DNA of 64,000 nucleotides from Vigna angularis. Lineage: Eukaryota > Streptophyta > Magnoliopsida > Fabales > Fabaceae. The notes beneath the pieces are model-generated. The model was given only the letters and a program-made list of their open reading frames with translations, was not told where the DNA came from and did not search any database. Positions 25,499 to 39,682 of the stretch are shown here, piece after piece (within the stretch, counting starts at the first letter, position 1; every line of letters starts with the position of its first letter). The stretch is from contig NC_068975.1 of assembly GCF_016808095.1 (NCBI RefSeq), positions 33,007,001 through 33,071,000 on the forward strand. Reading direction: 5' to 3'. Made by a program: the position numbers and the translations under genes.

Positions 25499-26464
25499 CC
25501 AAAAGAATACATAAGATAAAAATCAAACAGAAACAGTTTTGTTTTAATTTGGTTTAGATCGATACTTAAGTGTTAATTAGGAGTTACAATATGGTTAAAC
25601 TGGTCTATTTAAGTTCATCTCACATTCGATCTGCAAAAGACAGACTGAATTGGTCAATCAATTCTGAAAATGCAGGTTTAATATTTTGATTTGCAGGACT
25701 ACTTTTGTTATTTTGAAATAAAACATTTAAGGACTTATAAAATAGGAAATTTTAACATTTTACAAAATTAAACTAAGACTTTGGAAAGTTTAATGATAAA
25801 TTAATAATCAAACATTTTTATTTTGATATATTAATGTGAAAACTCACTTCTCCCCTTTTCTAAAACAATGTACTTTATCCTCTTGCCATCCTTGATTCGA
25901 AATCGTGTATGCATGTGGACCACACGCGAAGGGTCAGCGCGTGAGATGTTTTTTTTCATAGACGTATAAAAAATTAAAAATTCCAACGGCTAGATTAGAT
26001 GTGTGGGTTAACGGAGCGGAAGATCTCTGTGTCCGTACAATCGGAAGATGTGACTAAACAACTTTTTGTAAAATAATCCTTTTAAAAGCATCAGTATTAT
26101 ATTATAATAATATTTATTTATGATTGTAATTTCCAAATTTTTCATCAAACTCATTTCTCATAACCTCTCTCGATACGGTGCAAAAACCAGGGGATCGTGC
26201 TTGGGTCTTTAGCAGAATGACCGGATGCCGCCGGTGGAGAAGCGTGGTTGACTGTGGTTGAGAAACCGGGAGAAGTGGTATGCAGGTGGACAGTGGGTCC
26301 CATGTGAGTGCCCAGACTTTCTGATATTTTCACGCACTCACGTCAAAGAGAAAAATGTCGGTGATTTTATTTATTCAATTTTGTTTGACGTATAAGGTAG
26401 ACATTGCCCCAGTTTCACATATGCTTCGGCATATATTATTTCATGATTATTTTCAATTTAAAAA

Positions 26465-26472
<8 letters not shown>

Positions 26473-26503
<31 letters not shown>
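26473..26503. repeat. (TA)n microsatellite after a poly-A run
   Basis: A run of A from about 26460 is followed by uninterrupted TA units. Confidence 0.9.
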
Positions 26504-26508
<5 letters not shown>

Positions 26509-27118
26509 TTATTTATGTAAACTTAAATTTAAATGAAATATAAAAGGTGGAGTTTGACCAAATATGAGACCAAAGCTAGAAACTCCACATAGGTTGTTTT
26601 GCTGCTACTTACTAGACATCCATTATGCAGATGATTGGTTTCAGAGGATCACGTTGAGACCTAAATGCCACCATTTTCTGTTAATTCAATACTGCAGTCT
26701 TCTTCTTCTGTTTTTGCTTGCTTTATTATTGGAACACTCGACCATCCCACCAACCTCTTTCCTTGTCTTTTTACATTTTCTTAAGGTGGATCTATCTTAT
26801 GTCTCTCCTTAAAATTGTCATTTGTAAGGGATGTAGGAAAGTGAAAAACTGCGCAAAGCAATTTCATTTGTAAGTTTGATGGAAACTACAAAATCCTGAA
26901 CCCTCTTTGAATGCGTATCAAGAATATTTATTGGTCGAAGAACAGCACATACTATAATGGCGACACTGTCCCCCATCATAACAACATGTTTATTCTTCTT
27001 CTCGGATTTATGTTACACTGCCTAATGTTGCAAATAAATGTGTCTATCACAGCCTAAGATTGTGTTTTCCTTACCATTATGTATAAACATTACAGTAAAA
27101 TGTGTTTTTATGAACATT

Positions 27119-27124
27119 AAAAAA
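27119..27124 (-). terminator. RNA polymerase III terminator of tRNA-Phe
   Basis: Six A on the plus strand, i.e. T6 on the transcribed minus strand, three bases after the tRNA 3' end. Confidence 0.85.
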
Positions 27125-27127
27125 GAT

Positions 27128-27152
27128 TGCGGTGAGCGTGGATCGAACACGC

Positions 27153-27195
<43 letters not shown>

Positions 27196-27200
27196 CCCGC
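27128..27200 (-). tRNA. tRNA-Phe(GAA): tRNA-Phe (anticodon GAA)
   Basis: A 73-nt cloverleaf on the minus strand starts GCGGGGATAGCTCAG and ends in discriminator A. The acceptor stem pairs GCGGGGA with the 3' TCACCGC. The T arm contains GTTCGATCC and the anticodon loop is CTGAAGA. The anticodon GAA occupies positions 34-36 (plus-strand 27165-27167). No intron is present and CCA is not encoded, as expected for eukaryotic nuclear tRNA genes. A and B box promoters are internal. It is isolated from other RNA genes in the window and ends in a T6 terminator. Confidence 0.97.
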
Positions 27201-28201
27201 ATGTTATTAATTTCTTAGGATATAATATTTTAATAATAAATAGATACGTAATACATTTAGAAAGAATATACGAGGTTGAGCTAGACCAATCAAAGTTCAT
27301 TTTTTTCATTAATGCATTGTGTGTTACGTTTCACGAAATCACCTTTCATATGCAATGTGAAAAGAAGAATTTTTTTTGAAAATGACTGAATACTTGTAAC
27401 GAAAGAAAAGTGAAGAGGGAGAGACATAAGTGGTGTGTGTATTCTGTTTTGAATGAGGAAATTAGGGTTGTGATTTTGTGACCGAGGAATATATTGAATA
27501 GAGTGCGAAGTACACGTTTGACTCACTTAATTTGTAGAATCACTTTCTTGCTTTTTTATGCAATCCAAATTTTGTGAAAAAACGTACCTGGATGCACTGC
27601 AATGAAAGAAATTTGTTTAGCTGCGAAAAGGATAGTCCAAAACACTTTCCTTTTAAAGGTTTTCTTAATGTCAACAATGCAAATGTTGCGTTTCGATATA
27701 CCAAATAAGAGACACTATAACTACTGTTCCTAGTACAAGGTTCCATAACTCACTTCACACTGCAAACCCATTTATATAAACCCACACAACTATTTTATGA
27801 AACTATCAACACAAAATAAATGAGAATTCAATTCATCTCAAACACAAGACAGTCTTCTGTTTTTTCTTCTTTGGTTCACTTCTTCTTAACTGAAATTAAC
27901 TTACAATTGTAGAAACATATTTAATGAATTGACCACAATTTCAATTTTATTACAGAAATAAGGATTAAATTCTACTGGTTTCAATTTTATTAAATCTAAA
28001 TTACGCCAAACAATGATAAGTATTAATCAAATGGTTCTTATTTCAATATATTTTAGAAAATATATCTATACTGTGAAAAATTAGTATAGATAGAATAACT
28101 TATAGTTAGAGGGGGCTTTGGGTATTTCTAAATATAAAAATAAGATGATAAAGATAAAAAAGGTGGCAGTACATAAACTCAGAGATTGCATTGGTAGTGT
28201 T
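27201..28201. other. Intergenic DNA without recognised features
   Basis: Moderately AT-rich. Short ORFs on both strands have no family features. Confidence 0.5.
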
Positions 28202-28210
28202 TTACCTTTT

Positions 28211-29248
28211 GAGGGTTACTCCCTACACCACCTCACTTTGCTCCCTTCACCACCACATTTTTTTAAAATTTCAAAACTATCCTTTATATTTTAAAATATC
28301 TTACACCCCATCTCTTTTCTTCAATGGATGTCAACATCCGTTGAAGAAAAAATGCTTCCACGGACGTGCCGTTAACGGATGTGGCGACATTCGTTGCCTT
28401 TTTTGTTTTTTAGCTTTTAGTTTTTTTATTTTTTTTGTTTTAAATTAATATATAAATATTATTTAATTATTTTAAAATTATTACTTAATTATTTATAAAT
28501 TAATTTTATTTTATTTAATAAAATAATAATAATTAATTTTAATTTATGTATTATTATTTAAATAATAATTAAAAAATTTATTATAAATATATTAAAACGG
28601 ATGTGGCTACATCCGTTGCATTTTTGTTTTTTAGTTTAGCTTTTTTATCTTTTTTGTTTTAAATTAATATATAAATATAATTTAATTATTTTAAAATTAT
28701 TACTTAATTATTTATAAATTAATTTTATTTTATTTAATAAAATAATTATTATTAATTTTAATTTATGTATTATTATTTAAATAATAATTAATTATTTTTT
28801 TTATAAATATATGAAAACGGATGTGCCACATCCGTTAACGGATGTGGCGACATCCGTTGCCTTTTATGTTTTTTAGTTTTTAGTTTTTTAATTTTTTATA
28901 TTTTAAATTAATATATAAATATTATTTAATTTTTTAAAAATTATTATTTAATTATTTATAAATTAATTTTATTTTATTTAATAAAATAATTATTATTATT
29001 TTAATTTATATATTATTATTTAAATAATAAATAAAAAACTTTTTAAAAATCTATTAAACGGATGTGGCCACATCCGTTGAAGTTTTTTTTTTTAAATAAA
29101 AATAATAAACTAAAATATATGTAAATAGATGTTACGGATGTCAACATCCGTTGAAGGTGAAACGGATGTTGACATCCGTTTATAGAAGGGCAAATAAGGT
29201 ATGGGGAGGTGCAGGGAGTGGTTGGTGGTGGTGGAGGGAGCAACTCTC
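28211..29248. mobile_element. Mutator-type MITE with internal palindrome-bounded tandem repeats
   Basis: The 1,038-bp element is flanked by the perfect 9-bp duplication TTACCTTTT (28202-28210 and 29249-29257). Its ends are GAGGGTTACTCCC and the complement of GAGAGTTGCTCCC, followed on both sides by C/T-rich CACCACC stretches. A 9-bp duplication is the hallmark of Mutator-like elements. The interior has no coding capacity. It is built from AT-rich repeats of about 220 bp separated by near-perfect 21-22 bp palindromes of the form AACGGATGTGNNNACATCCGTT. Confidence 0.85.
28375..29078. repeat. Three AT-rich repeats of about 220 bp bounded by ACGGATGT palindromes
   Basis: Palindromes lie at about 28375-28396, 28596-28617, 28816-28836 plus 28837-28858 (back to back), and 29057-29078. 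The spacers between them are close copies: each begins with a T-rich stretch, then TTAAATTAATATATAAAT, and ends before the next palindrome. Further palindromes of the same core occur near 28323, 29136 and 29161. Confidence 0.85.
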
Positions 29249-29343
29249 TTACCTTTTAGACAATAGTAAGGTAAGGGCTGGTGATATAAGATTCTCCCCC
29301 AAATACTGGGTTGGGCCTTGAGGAAGGCTAGCGGTCTGAGTTT

Positions 29344-30071
29344 GAGTGATACTCCCTCCACCACCCCATCTTCTTCATCCACCTCCCAATTTTTTTTTAA
29401 ATTCTAAATGTATCCTTTTTACATTTTATTTTATCAATTTTACTTTTTATTTTCTAAAACCCTAATCTCAATCCCTTTCATTTTCACTTTCCCTTTTACT
29501 CTCAGAAACAAGTCCTCACCCTCTACTGTCACTTTTTCTCTTTCTCTTAATTTCCACTTCCGTTAACACAAAATTTGACAGAAAAAACAAATTCTACATG
29601 GTATAAATTTAAAACATTTATAACTTCTGATGAATTTTGAAGTATCATGATTCCATAATATAATATGCTAAAAATTTATTCCCCATTTCGTTGTCTTTAA
29701 ATAACCAAACTCGAAAAATCTATGCTTAAAATTACTTTTGTTCTTACAATGGTGCAATGAAAGAGAAGTATGTTTGTTGAGTACAAAATAAAAAGTGAAT
29801 AAAAGAAAAAATAGTTAGTTCAATTTATCTTCTTCTCTTTCTATCAACTTTTGTGTTAACGGAAGTGAAAATTAAGAGAAAGTGAAAGTGACAATGGGAG
29901 ATGGGGGTTTGCTGCTGAGAGTGAAAGGGAAAGTGAAAATGAGAGGGGATTGGGATTATGGTTTTAAAATATAAAATGTAAAATTGGTAAAAGTAAGAAG
30001 GGTAAATTTAGAGTTTTAAAAAAATTGAGGAGGTGTAAGGAGAAAATGAGGTGGTGGAGGGAGCATCACTC
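29344..30071. mobile_element. Mutator-type foldback MITE with long terminal inverted repeats
   Basis: The 728-bp element is flanked by the perfect 9-bp duplication TCTGAGTTT (29335-29343 and 30072-30080). Left end GAGTGATACTCCC and right end (complement) GAGTGATGCTCCC open inverted arms of about 225-230 bp: 29344-29574 and 29850-30071. Both arms continue through the AAACCCTAATCTCA-like and ACTTCCGTTAACACA sequences. The loop between them is about 275 bp of AT-rich DNA. No coding capacity. Confidence 0.88.
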
Positions 30072-30080
30072 TCTGAGTTT

Positions 30081-30181
30081 TCTTATTGGGCCCAGATATA
30101 CGGTTATGAAGCCTTCTTTTGTTTTCTCTAACTTTATGATATAATGGATGGATTATCTTTTGTTTTCTGACTTCAATCCCA

Positions 30182-30245
<64 letters not shown>

Positions 30246-31756
30246 TTTATTTTTCTTAAAATGGTATTATAAATTATATTTATTTCTACGTTAAATCAAC
30301 ATATATAAAGTTAAAAATCATTTCATTAATACAATTTAAATTTAGAATTTTCTATTTAACATTTTTAAGATTTTGTAAAGTGGGCAAGAATAATGAGCTG
30401 ATCCAAAATATACAATCCAGATAAAAAATTAAACCCATTTAAGAAATGGACAAAACTGATCGAAATGCTTCTAATAAGTGGCCAGCGAAGCATATCGAAG
30501 TCGTTTAAGAGCTCAACTCTATTTTCTTCATATTTCAACTAATGTTAACCTAACCCTGACTAGCTTGTCACCATCTCTGCTAAGTTAACTTACCAAAATT
30601 CCTATATTGATAAGAGATGGATGGCAACTATCTCCACTGGTTAGAGATCGTTGCTATAAAGGAAGAGTATACTCTAATATTTCCAGCCTCACAAATTCAT
30701 GCACACTAAAAGTGATAAATATTTAATATATGCTTAGGTAATAAACTATATAACATTATTAAATTATTTTTTTGGCTATTCATTAAACAATACATGAATG
30801 TCCTTTTAGTCTTCGTTCTCTATTTTTTTTTCTGTCCGGAATAAAAGGTATGTGAAAGGTATAACCTGAAACTCTTCACCTGCCAATTTACATAGAGAAT
30901 GTATAATCGATAATCTTCGAATAAATTTTGCATGACATTTTATTGGAATGTGACAATTCCTAAATAGTATTTTTATATACAATTAAAAAAAAACCTGTGA
31001 AAACTAGGATGGAAAGTGTATTGGACGAAAACCCTCTATACGAAGTTTAAGAGTTTCGTTTTAATTTCTTCAAAAAATAATTGGTTTCCAACCCTATTTG
31101 TTACTTCCAAACCCGTCCAATGACCTATGTAAGCTTGATAAAGCATCATAAGTTACACAAGATTGTAAAGTAGAAGAGGAAAAAATACAAAACTACAGTG
31201 AAAAATATAATTTTAAAAGAAAATATACAAAATTGCTGACGAAGACAAACACTTCATTTAATCTCTAGTCTACCAGTAACTAAGATTAAATTACCATTTT
31301 CTACAACTTACGTTTGGAAGACAATACCAAGGCAAAACACAATCAGGAATCAACATCCTGGGTACGGGTGAAAAAGATTTCGTGTTATATCTCTCTCAGA
31401 ACAAATTTGGAACACGAAAAAGCATTCAAAATTCAGAAAGTTCCGTTGAATCACATGGCCAAATTTTCAAATATTCAGAAAGATTGTTTGTGGTTTTAGA
31501 TTTAATTGATGGAAAAAAATGATTCCTGAAGCCGGGTAAATATGGATATACTTCTAGCCGATGTTCGGCAGTAATAAGATTTGGATACACACTTATATAA
31601 ATTTGTTTCATTCTACTCATATCAAAAAGATCACCAAGAAAATATCCAACAGAAAGATAAAGATTAACCCAAAAACAATAGTCCAAAATTCCTCAAACAA
31701 AATCTGAAAGTAAACAACTAACTGGTACGTTTCCTGACACTCAATCAGCAACCACA
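30081..31756. other. Intergenic DNA and 3' region of RPL18A
   Basis: Contains a (TA)n tract at 30185-30240. The last several hundred bases are probably the RPL18A 3' UTR on the minus strand. Short ORFs here have no family features. Confidence 0.45.
30185..30240. repeat. (TA)n microsatellite
   Basis: About 28 uninterrupted TA units. Confidence 0.9.
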
Positions 31757-33445
<1,689 letters not shown>

Positions 33446-34803
33446 TTCTGAGAGAAGACAACAAACGAAGATCACACTCTCTCTCTCTCCCTCCCTCTCA
33501 GTCTGGCGCTACGATGAAGAGCAGCAAAGTAGGGTTTTTTTGTATATAAAGAGGCTTGAAACCCTAGGTCTTAATTTCGGGCACTGGACTCGGGTTCTTG
33601 GATTAACTACTGAAAGGCCCAAAGATTTTATCTTCTTTATGACAACATTTGAGAATTGTGGTGTAATTAGTTAATTGAATTTAAAATTTTAATAAACTTA
33701 AAGTTTGAATTATCTGTAATACAAATCAATATTAAAAGGAGATGTTTATATGTTTGTTTGTATAAATTTTATTTATCTTATTTACTTTGTGAATATTAAG
33801 TTATTTCAAATCATTAGCGTTTTTAAATTACGAAATATTAGACAATTAAATGGTCTGGAAATAAGTATGATTAAATGAAGAAATATTATCATGCCATTCT
33901 TTTCATATCATTCCACAAGCAAATTATGATTTAATTAAACTTAACTTGTCTGCACAATCTTCTTTAAATTTAATAATTCAAAGGTTAACAACTGAACGAC
34001 CCAAAGATTTTACCTTCTCTTTGACAACATTTGAGAATTGTGGTTGAATTAGTTAATTTTTTTTATAAACTTAAAATTTGAATTTTCTGTAATATAAACT
34101 AATACTAAAAGGAGATGCTTCTAAGCTTTTTTGTATAAATTCTGTTCATCTTAATTACTTTATGAATATTAAGATATTTCAAATGATTAGCCTTTTTCAA
34201 TTGGAAAATATTAGACAATTAAATGTGTTGGAAATAATTATGATTAAATGAAGAAATATTATCATATGTTTCAATAAAAAAAAAAACTGATTTAATTAAA
34301 TTTAATATTTGTCTGTCATTATTTTCTTTCAATTTAATAATTCATTTACTAAATTTATTCAAACATCTGCAATTGATTCCATGAGTTTTTCCATATGTTG
34401 TGAATTCTGCACAAGTTATCTCTATAATTCAACATCCGAACTCAAGTAATGTTGTTACTCTTTCGATCACATTTTTCTATTAAATAAAATAATAAAATAA
34501 TCGAACACAAATCTAATTAACTGCATGATACTTTGAATTAGAATCTGAATTTTGAGAAGAAAAATAAATTTAAATAACCTATTATATATCAAGTAATATT
34601 TAATTGAAAATATCAAAATGTGAAGAGTTTGAAAATTATGTATAAGCAGATTCACCGAAAAAAACGGGCCCGGTGGCAGCGTTGGCCCAAAAAGCCCAAG
34701 TCCAAGCTAAAATACAACAGGTTGAGGATTTTCTCCCAATCCCTAAAGCTGTTCCATTTTCGTTTTCGCAGTAGCAGCTCTAAAACCTACGAAGCTCTTC
34801 ATC
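33446..34803. promoter_or_regulatory. Shared divergent intergenic/promoter region of RPL18A and RPS14
   Basis: On the RPL18A side the telo-box AAACCCTA occurs on the minus strand at 33530-33537 and on the plus strand at 33559-33566, near a TATA-like box. A GGCCCA (site II type) lies at 33616-33621. On the RPS14 side GGCCCA lies at 34684-34689, with GGGCCC at 34666-34671 and AAGCCCAA just after. Telo-boxes plus site II elements are the usual combination in plant ribosomal protein promoters. Confidence 0.7.
33603..34366. repeat. Tandem duplication of about 382 bp between the two ribosomal protein genes
   Basis: Two direct copies, about 33603-33984 and 33985-34366. Matching landmarks are GACAACATTTGAGAATTGTGG, AAAAGGAGATG, ATTAGACAATTAAATG and ATGATTAAATGAAGAAATAT. 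The copies have substitutions and small indels. The first retains the GGCCCA motif, while the second has GACCCA. Confidence 0.85.
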
Positions 34804-36452
<1,649 letters not shown>

Positions 36453-38197
36453 ATACTGGAGTTGCTATATTTTACTTTCCATACCAACTTAAATGGCATG
36501 TTGAGATTTTGCTATCAGAACTTCTAGTGTTTTTCTTTAGTCATATTGAACAGTGTTTTAATTGATAACAGACATTTTCATTTTTTTGTTGAAAGTTCTG
36601 GTTGTTTCTTCGTAGCTTGAAATGTTGACTAACTATCTTCTTTTGCTAAACTTGATCTTACGTTTGCTTGATTATTGTACGGGAATGGGTTATCCGTGAT
36701 TGCCTTATTTGCTCTGCAATTAGAAGGTTTAGTACATTACATCCGTTATACTTCTCATCGTTATTACTTTGTAGATGTCAATATTTACTGGTTGCAAAAG
36801 ATTAAAATTATTAATCGATCCAATATTTCCATTTATACTTTGAATTTTTAAAGGTGTTTTAATTGAGTGATTATTGAATTGTCCAATTAATTCATTTAAT
36901 AGACCACAAATAAGTGATTTGGAAGTTAAATTCAGAACATCTGTGATCCAAAATTGTTTTAATGTTCAATATTTTTGCCTATTTGAACTTGCAGTATCAG
37001 TCAATTATGATGAAAATAGTTTTATATATTTCATATTTGAACTTATTCTTCCAAGTACACAGAGGAATTATTTGAAGTTCATTAGTAATTTTATTTCGGT
37101 GCAAATTTGTATAGTGTATACATGAAATTTTACCTTACTATTCTTTTCAAATAGTACTGTCTAGAATTCAAGAAAGTTAAGTGAGGTTGTGATGCAGGAC
37201 AGGGAGATCCAAATCGCACCACACTATAGTTCAAATCCATACAACATATTAATATTAGACCAATGTTCATAGCTTTTTTTTTCTTTTTATAGGAGTTTCA
37301 AAATAATCTCATTAAAGTTTTCCATAACGAAATCCAAATTCTGGGTTTCCATTAAACAGCAACGTCAACAACTTAAAAACCTTAACGGATTTTATTTTAG
37401 TAAATCACATACACCAAGCTTTCCAAGTTTTACCTGCAAAATCGAAAATGGCTAACGTTAGGGTTTGGTTGGAAGATAATTCTTAGTTTTATTTTGTCCT
37501 TGGAGTTGGGCTTTGGGCAAATACTACCACTAAGAGAGTGATGCTCCCTTCACCACCCCATCTTCTCTCTCTACTTTTCCAAATTTTTTAAAATTTTAAA
37601 TTTACCTTTTTTATTTTTTATTTTTACCAATTTTACTTTTTATTTTTTATTTTTTAAAACTCTAATCTCAATCTCCTCTCACTTTTCTTTTCACTCTTAG
37701 CAGCAAGATTTCATCCCCCACTATTACTTTCTCTCTTAAGATGAGACGGTGGAGGGAACATCACTCTATGTATGTTTAGAGAGTCTGAAAATTGTGTTTG
37801 GACTTGTTTGGGCCATAATAAAAGCATGACCCGTTTAGGGGAAAACTCTGCGCATAACAAAAGAGATTTAAATTAATTTGATAAAATATTTGACAGGTCA
37901 ACATAATCTACTTTAGATACAAATTTTTTTTAACACTGAAAAACTATTATTTAGTTTTAGAAAGCTGAAAACATGTTAATAATATACTTTTCATGAAAAC
38001 CAAAATCGTATAAGATCTCAAATTAGATTTATGTATTTTAGTTTTATATTTAACAAAATAAAATTCTTTACTTTACTCTTGAATTTCAGTTATTATTATT
38101 TTTTTTTTTCAAAAATATAATTGCCAACCAATGAATTTGTGTATTTGATAGAAGAAGAACGTCTGATTAGGAGGGTTTGGTGAAAGAAAGTACTGGA
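36453..38197. other. 3' region of RPS14 and intergenic DNA
   Basis: No gene seen. Contains a one-armed Mutator-type MITE copy at 37536-37766. Confidence 0.5.
37536..37766. mobile_element. Deletion derivative of the foldback Mutator-type MITE
   Basis: The left end GAGTGATGCTCCC and most of one inverted arm match 29344-29574 in order. The sequence then jumps to the outermost part of the other arm, GGTGGAGGGAACATCACTC, so loop and most of the second arm are deleted. The flanking 9-mers (CCACTAAGA and TATGTATGT) do not match, so the target duplication is lost or the ends are rearranged. Confidence 0.75.
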
Positions 38198-39682
38198 ATG
38201 AATTCCAATGTATTGACGATGAGCGAGAAGGGGGAAAATAAGGAAATGGTGACCGACAACAACCCTTATTATGGCACATTCCAAGGCGTCACCAATTATT
38301 ATCCTCCGTCTTTTCCCTCCGCTTACCACCAACAACAACCCTACCATCTTCTTCCAGGTACAATAATACAACAATTGCAACCAACATTCATTCTTATTTT
38401 CTTCAGATTAATGTAAATGTTGTCTTCTTTTTTTTTTAATGAAAAAGCATGTTTATGGAATTTTTTGACATTTTATGTTTTGGAAGTTTATGCCGTTCCT
38501 GAAAGAAGGCCATTGAGAGAACGTCGACTTCCCTGTTGTGGACTTGGTGTAGGCTGGGTTTTGTGAGTTTTCTTTCCCTTCTATTATAACTGTTGGCATT
38601 TTCATTTTTCAATTGGGTTTTTTCACTTGAATCTACAAAATCTTAGAAAAATAATAATACCATGATAAATTTTTATATTCATTTGACACATACTACAAAC
38701 GTAAAATAGTTATAAATGTGTAAATTTTTGTATTCTTTAAAAAAAAAGTAAAAAGTAGGTAAAGATAGTATCAAATGAACCTAAAAAATTTAGGTGTATC
38801 AAAAAATCTTTCCTCGTTATCGTACACAACTTTAACTTGTGATATTTATTTCTTTTTGTTTGTATTGCAAGGTTCATAATTGGTTGGTTTCTTGGTGGTG
38901 TTCCTTGGTACATTGGAACTGTTGTTTTAGTATTTGTGCAAATGGATCATAGAGAAAAACCCGGACTCATTGCATGTGCATTGGCTGTAAGTTTTATTGC
39001 AACTCTTATATTTACAATTGCTTTTAGGTTTCTTCAATGCAGAAAATCACAAACTATTGTGTTTTTCATTATGTTACTTCATTCATCCATTGCTACAATA
39101 CATTAGCAATGCAACATAAATTCAATGACATGTATATAAAATTTGCTAAACATTCTTATTCTTTATTCCAATCTCTTATAATGGGAAATTTGTTTTCTTA
39201 CGACAAATGGAGTGGAAAAAAACTATGTATATAATTACTTTTTTATTATTTAAATATAAGGATAATGTTACACTAAACCTTGATATACCTAAAACCTTAT
39301 AAGAAACTTGTACATGTGTCTTTCTGAAACTAATGTGTCACCACATTATTTGACTTTAGAATATGGGATTAGTCTCCCAAATATGTTAAAAAGTCACAAA
39401 CATTTAAAGAGAGAGAATATTGTGATTTTATTATTCGTTTGAAAGATTAATTTGGTGAAAATGGAAATAAGAAAATTAGTAGAATGTCAAAATAGTATTT
39501 AGATGGTGAATGTAGGGTTTTTTTAAAATGTATATTACTTTGTTTATATTAATTATGTATATATAAATGGTTTTATTTTTAATGTGCTCACTTAAATCAT
39601 GTATTTGAATTTACAGTCGTTGGTTACTTTGATGGTGGTTGCCCTTGGTGTCACACAGGCAGATCTTCAAAAGTTCACATGA
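38198..39682 (+). CDS. Small membrane protein of the '60S ribosomal protein L18a-like' plant family
   Basis: Four coding exons: 38198-38357, 38487-38562, 38872-38986 and 39617-39682. GT-AG borders and consistent phases give 138 residues. The first 55 or so residues are polar and rich in Tyr, Pro and Gln (NPYYGTF, YYPPSFP). A conserved RPLRERRLPCCGLGVGW motif is followed by a first hydrophobic segment (FIIGWFLGGVPWYIGTVVL), the HREKPG loop and a second hydrophobic segment (LVTLMVVALGV). This is the family catalogued as ribosomal protein L18ae-like, but it shares no sequence with eL20 and should be a two-helix membrane protein of unknown function. The start is the first ATG in frame after a TAG at 38168-38170; a second in-frame Met eight codons in (MSEKG) is equally plausible. 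Confidence 0.85.

Larger units (their letters stand above)
23901..27118. other. Intergenic DNA between the CCCH gene and tRNA-Phe
   Basis: No supported gene. Visible structure: a 16-bp tandem motif TTAATTAATTAAATAG at about 24273-24316, a (CA)n(TA)n tract at 25454-25498, an A-run with (TA)n at 26460-26503, and a GC-richer patch at about 26160-26340 without recognisable coding content. Confidence 0.5.

Noticed and set aside
28190..30080. CRISPR-like or satellite array, because of the regular palindromes
   Set aside because: The palindromes lie inside a Mutator-type MITE with 9-bp target duplications in a plant nuclear genome.
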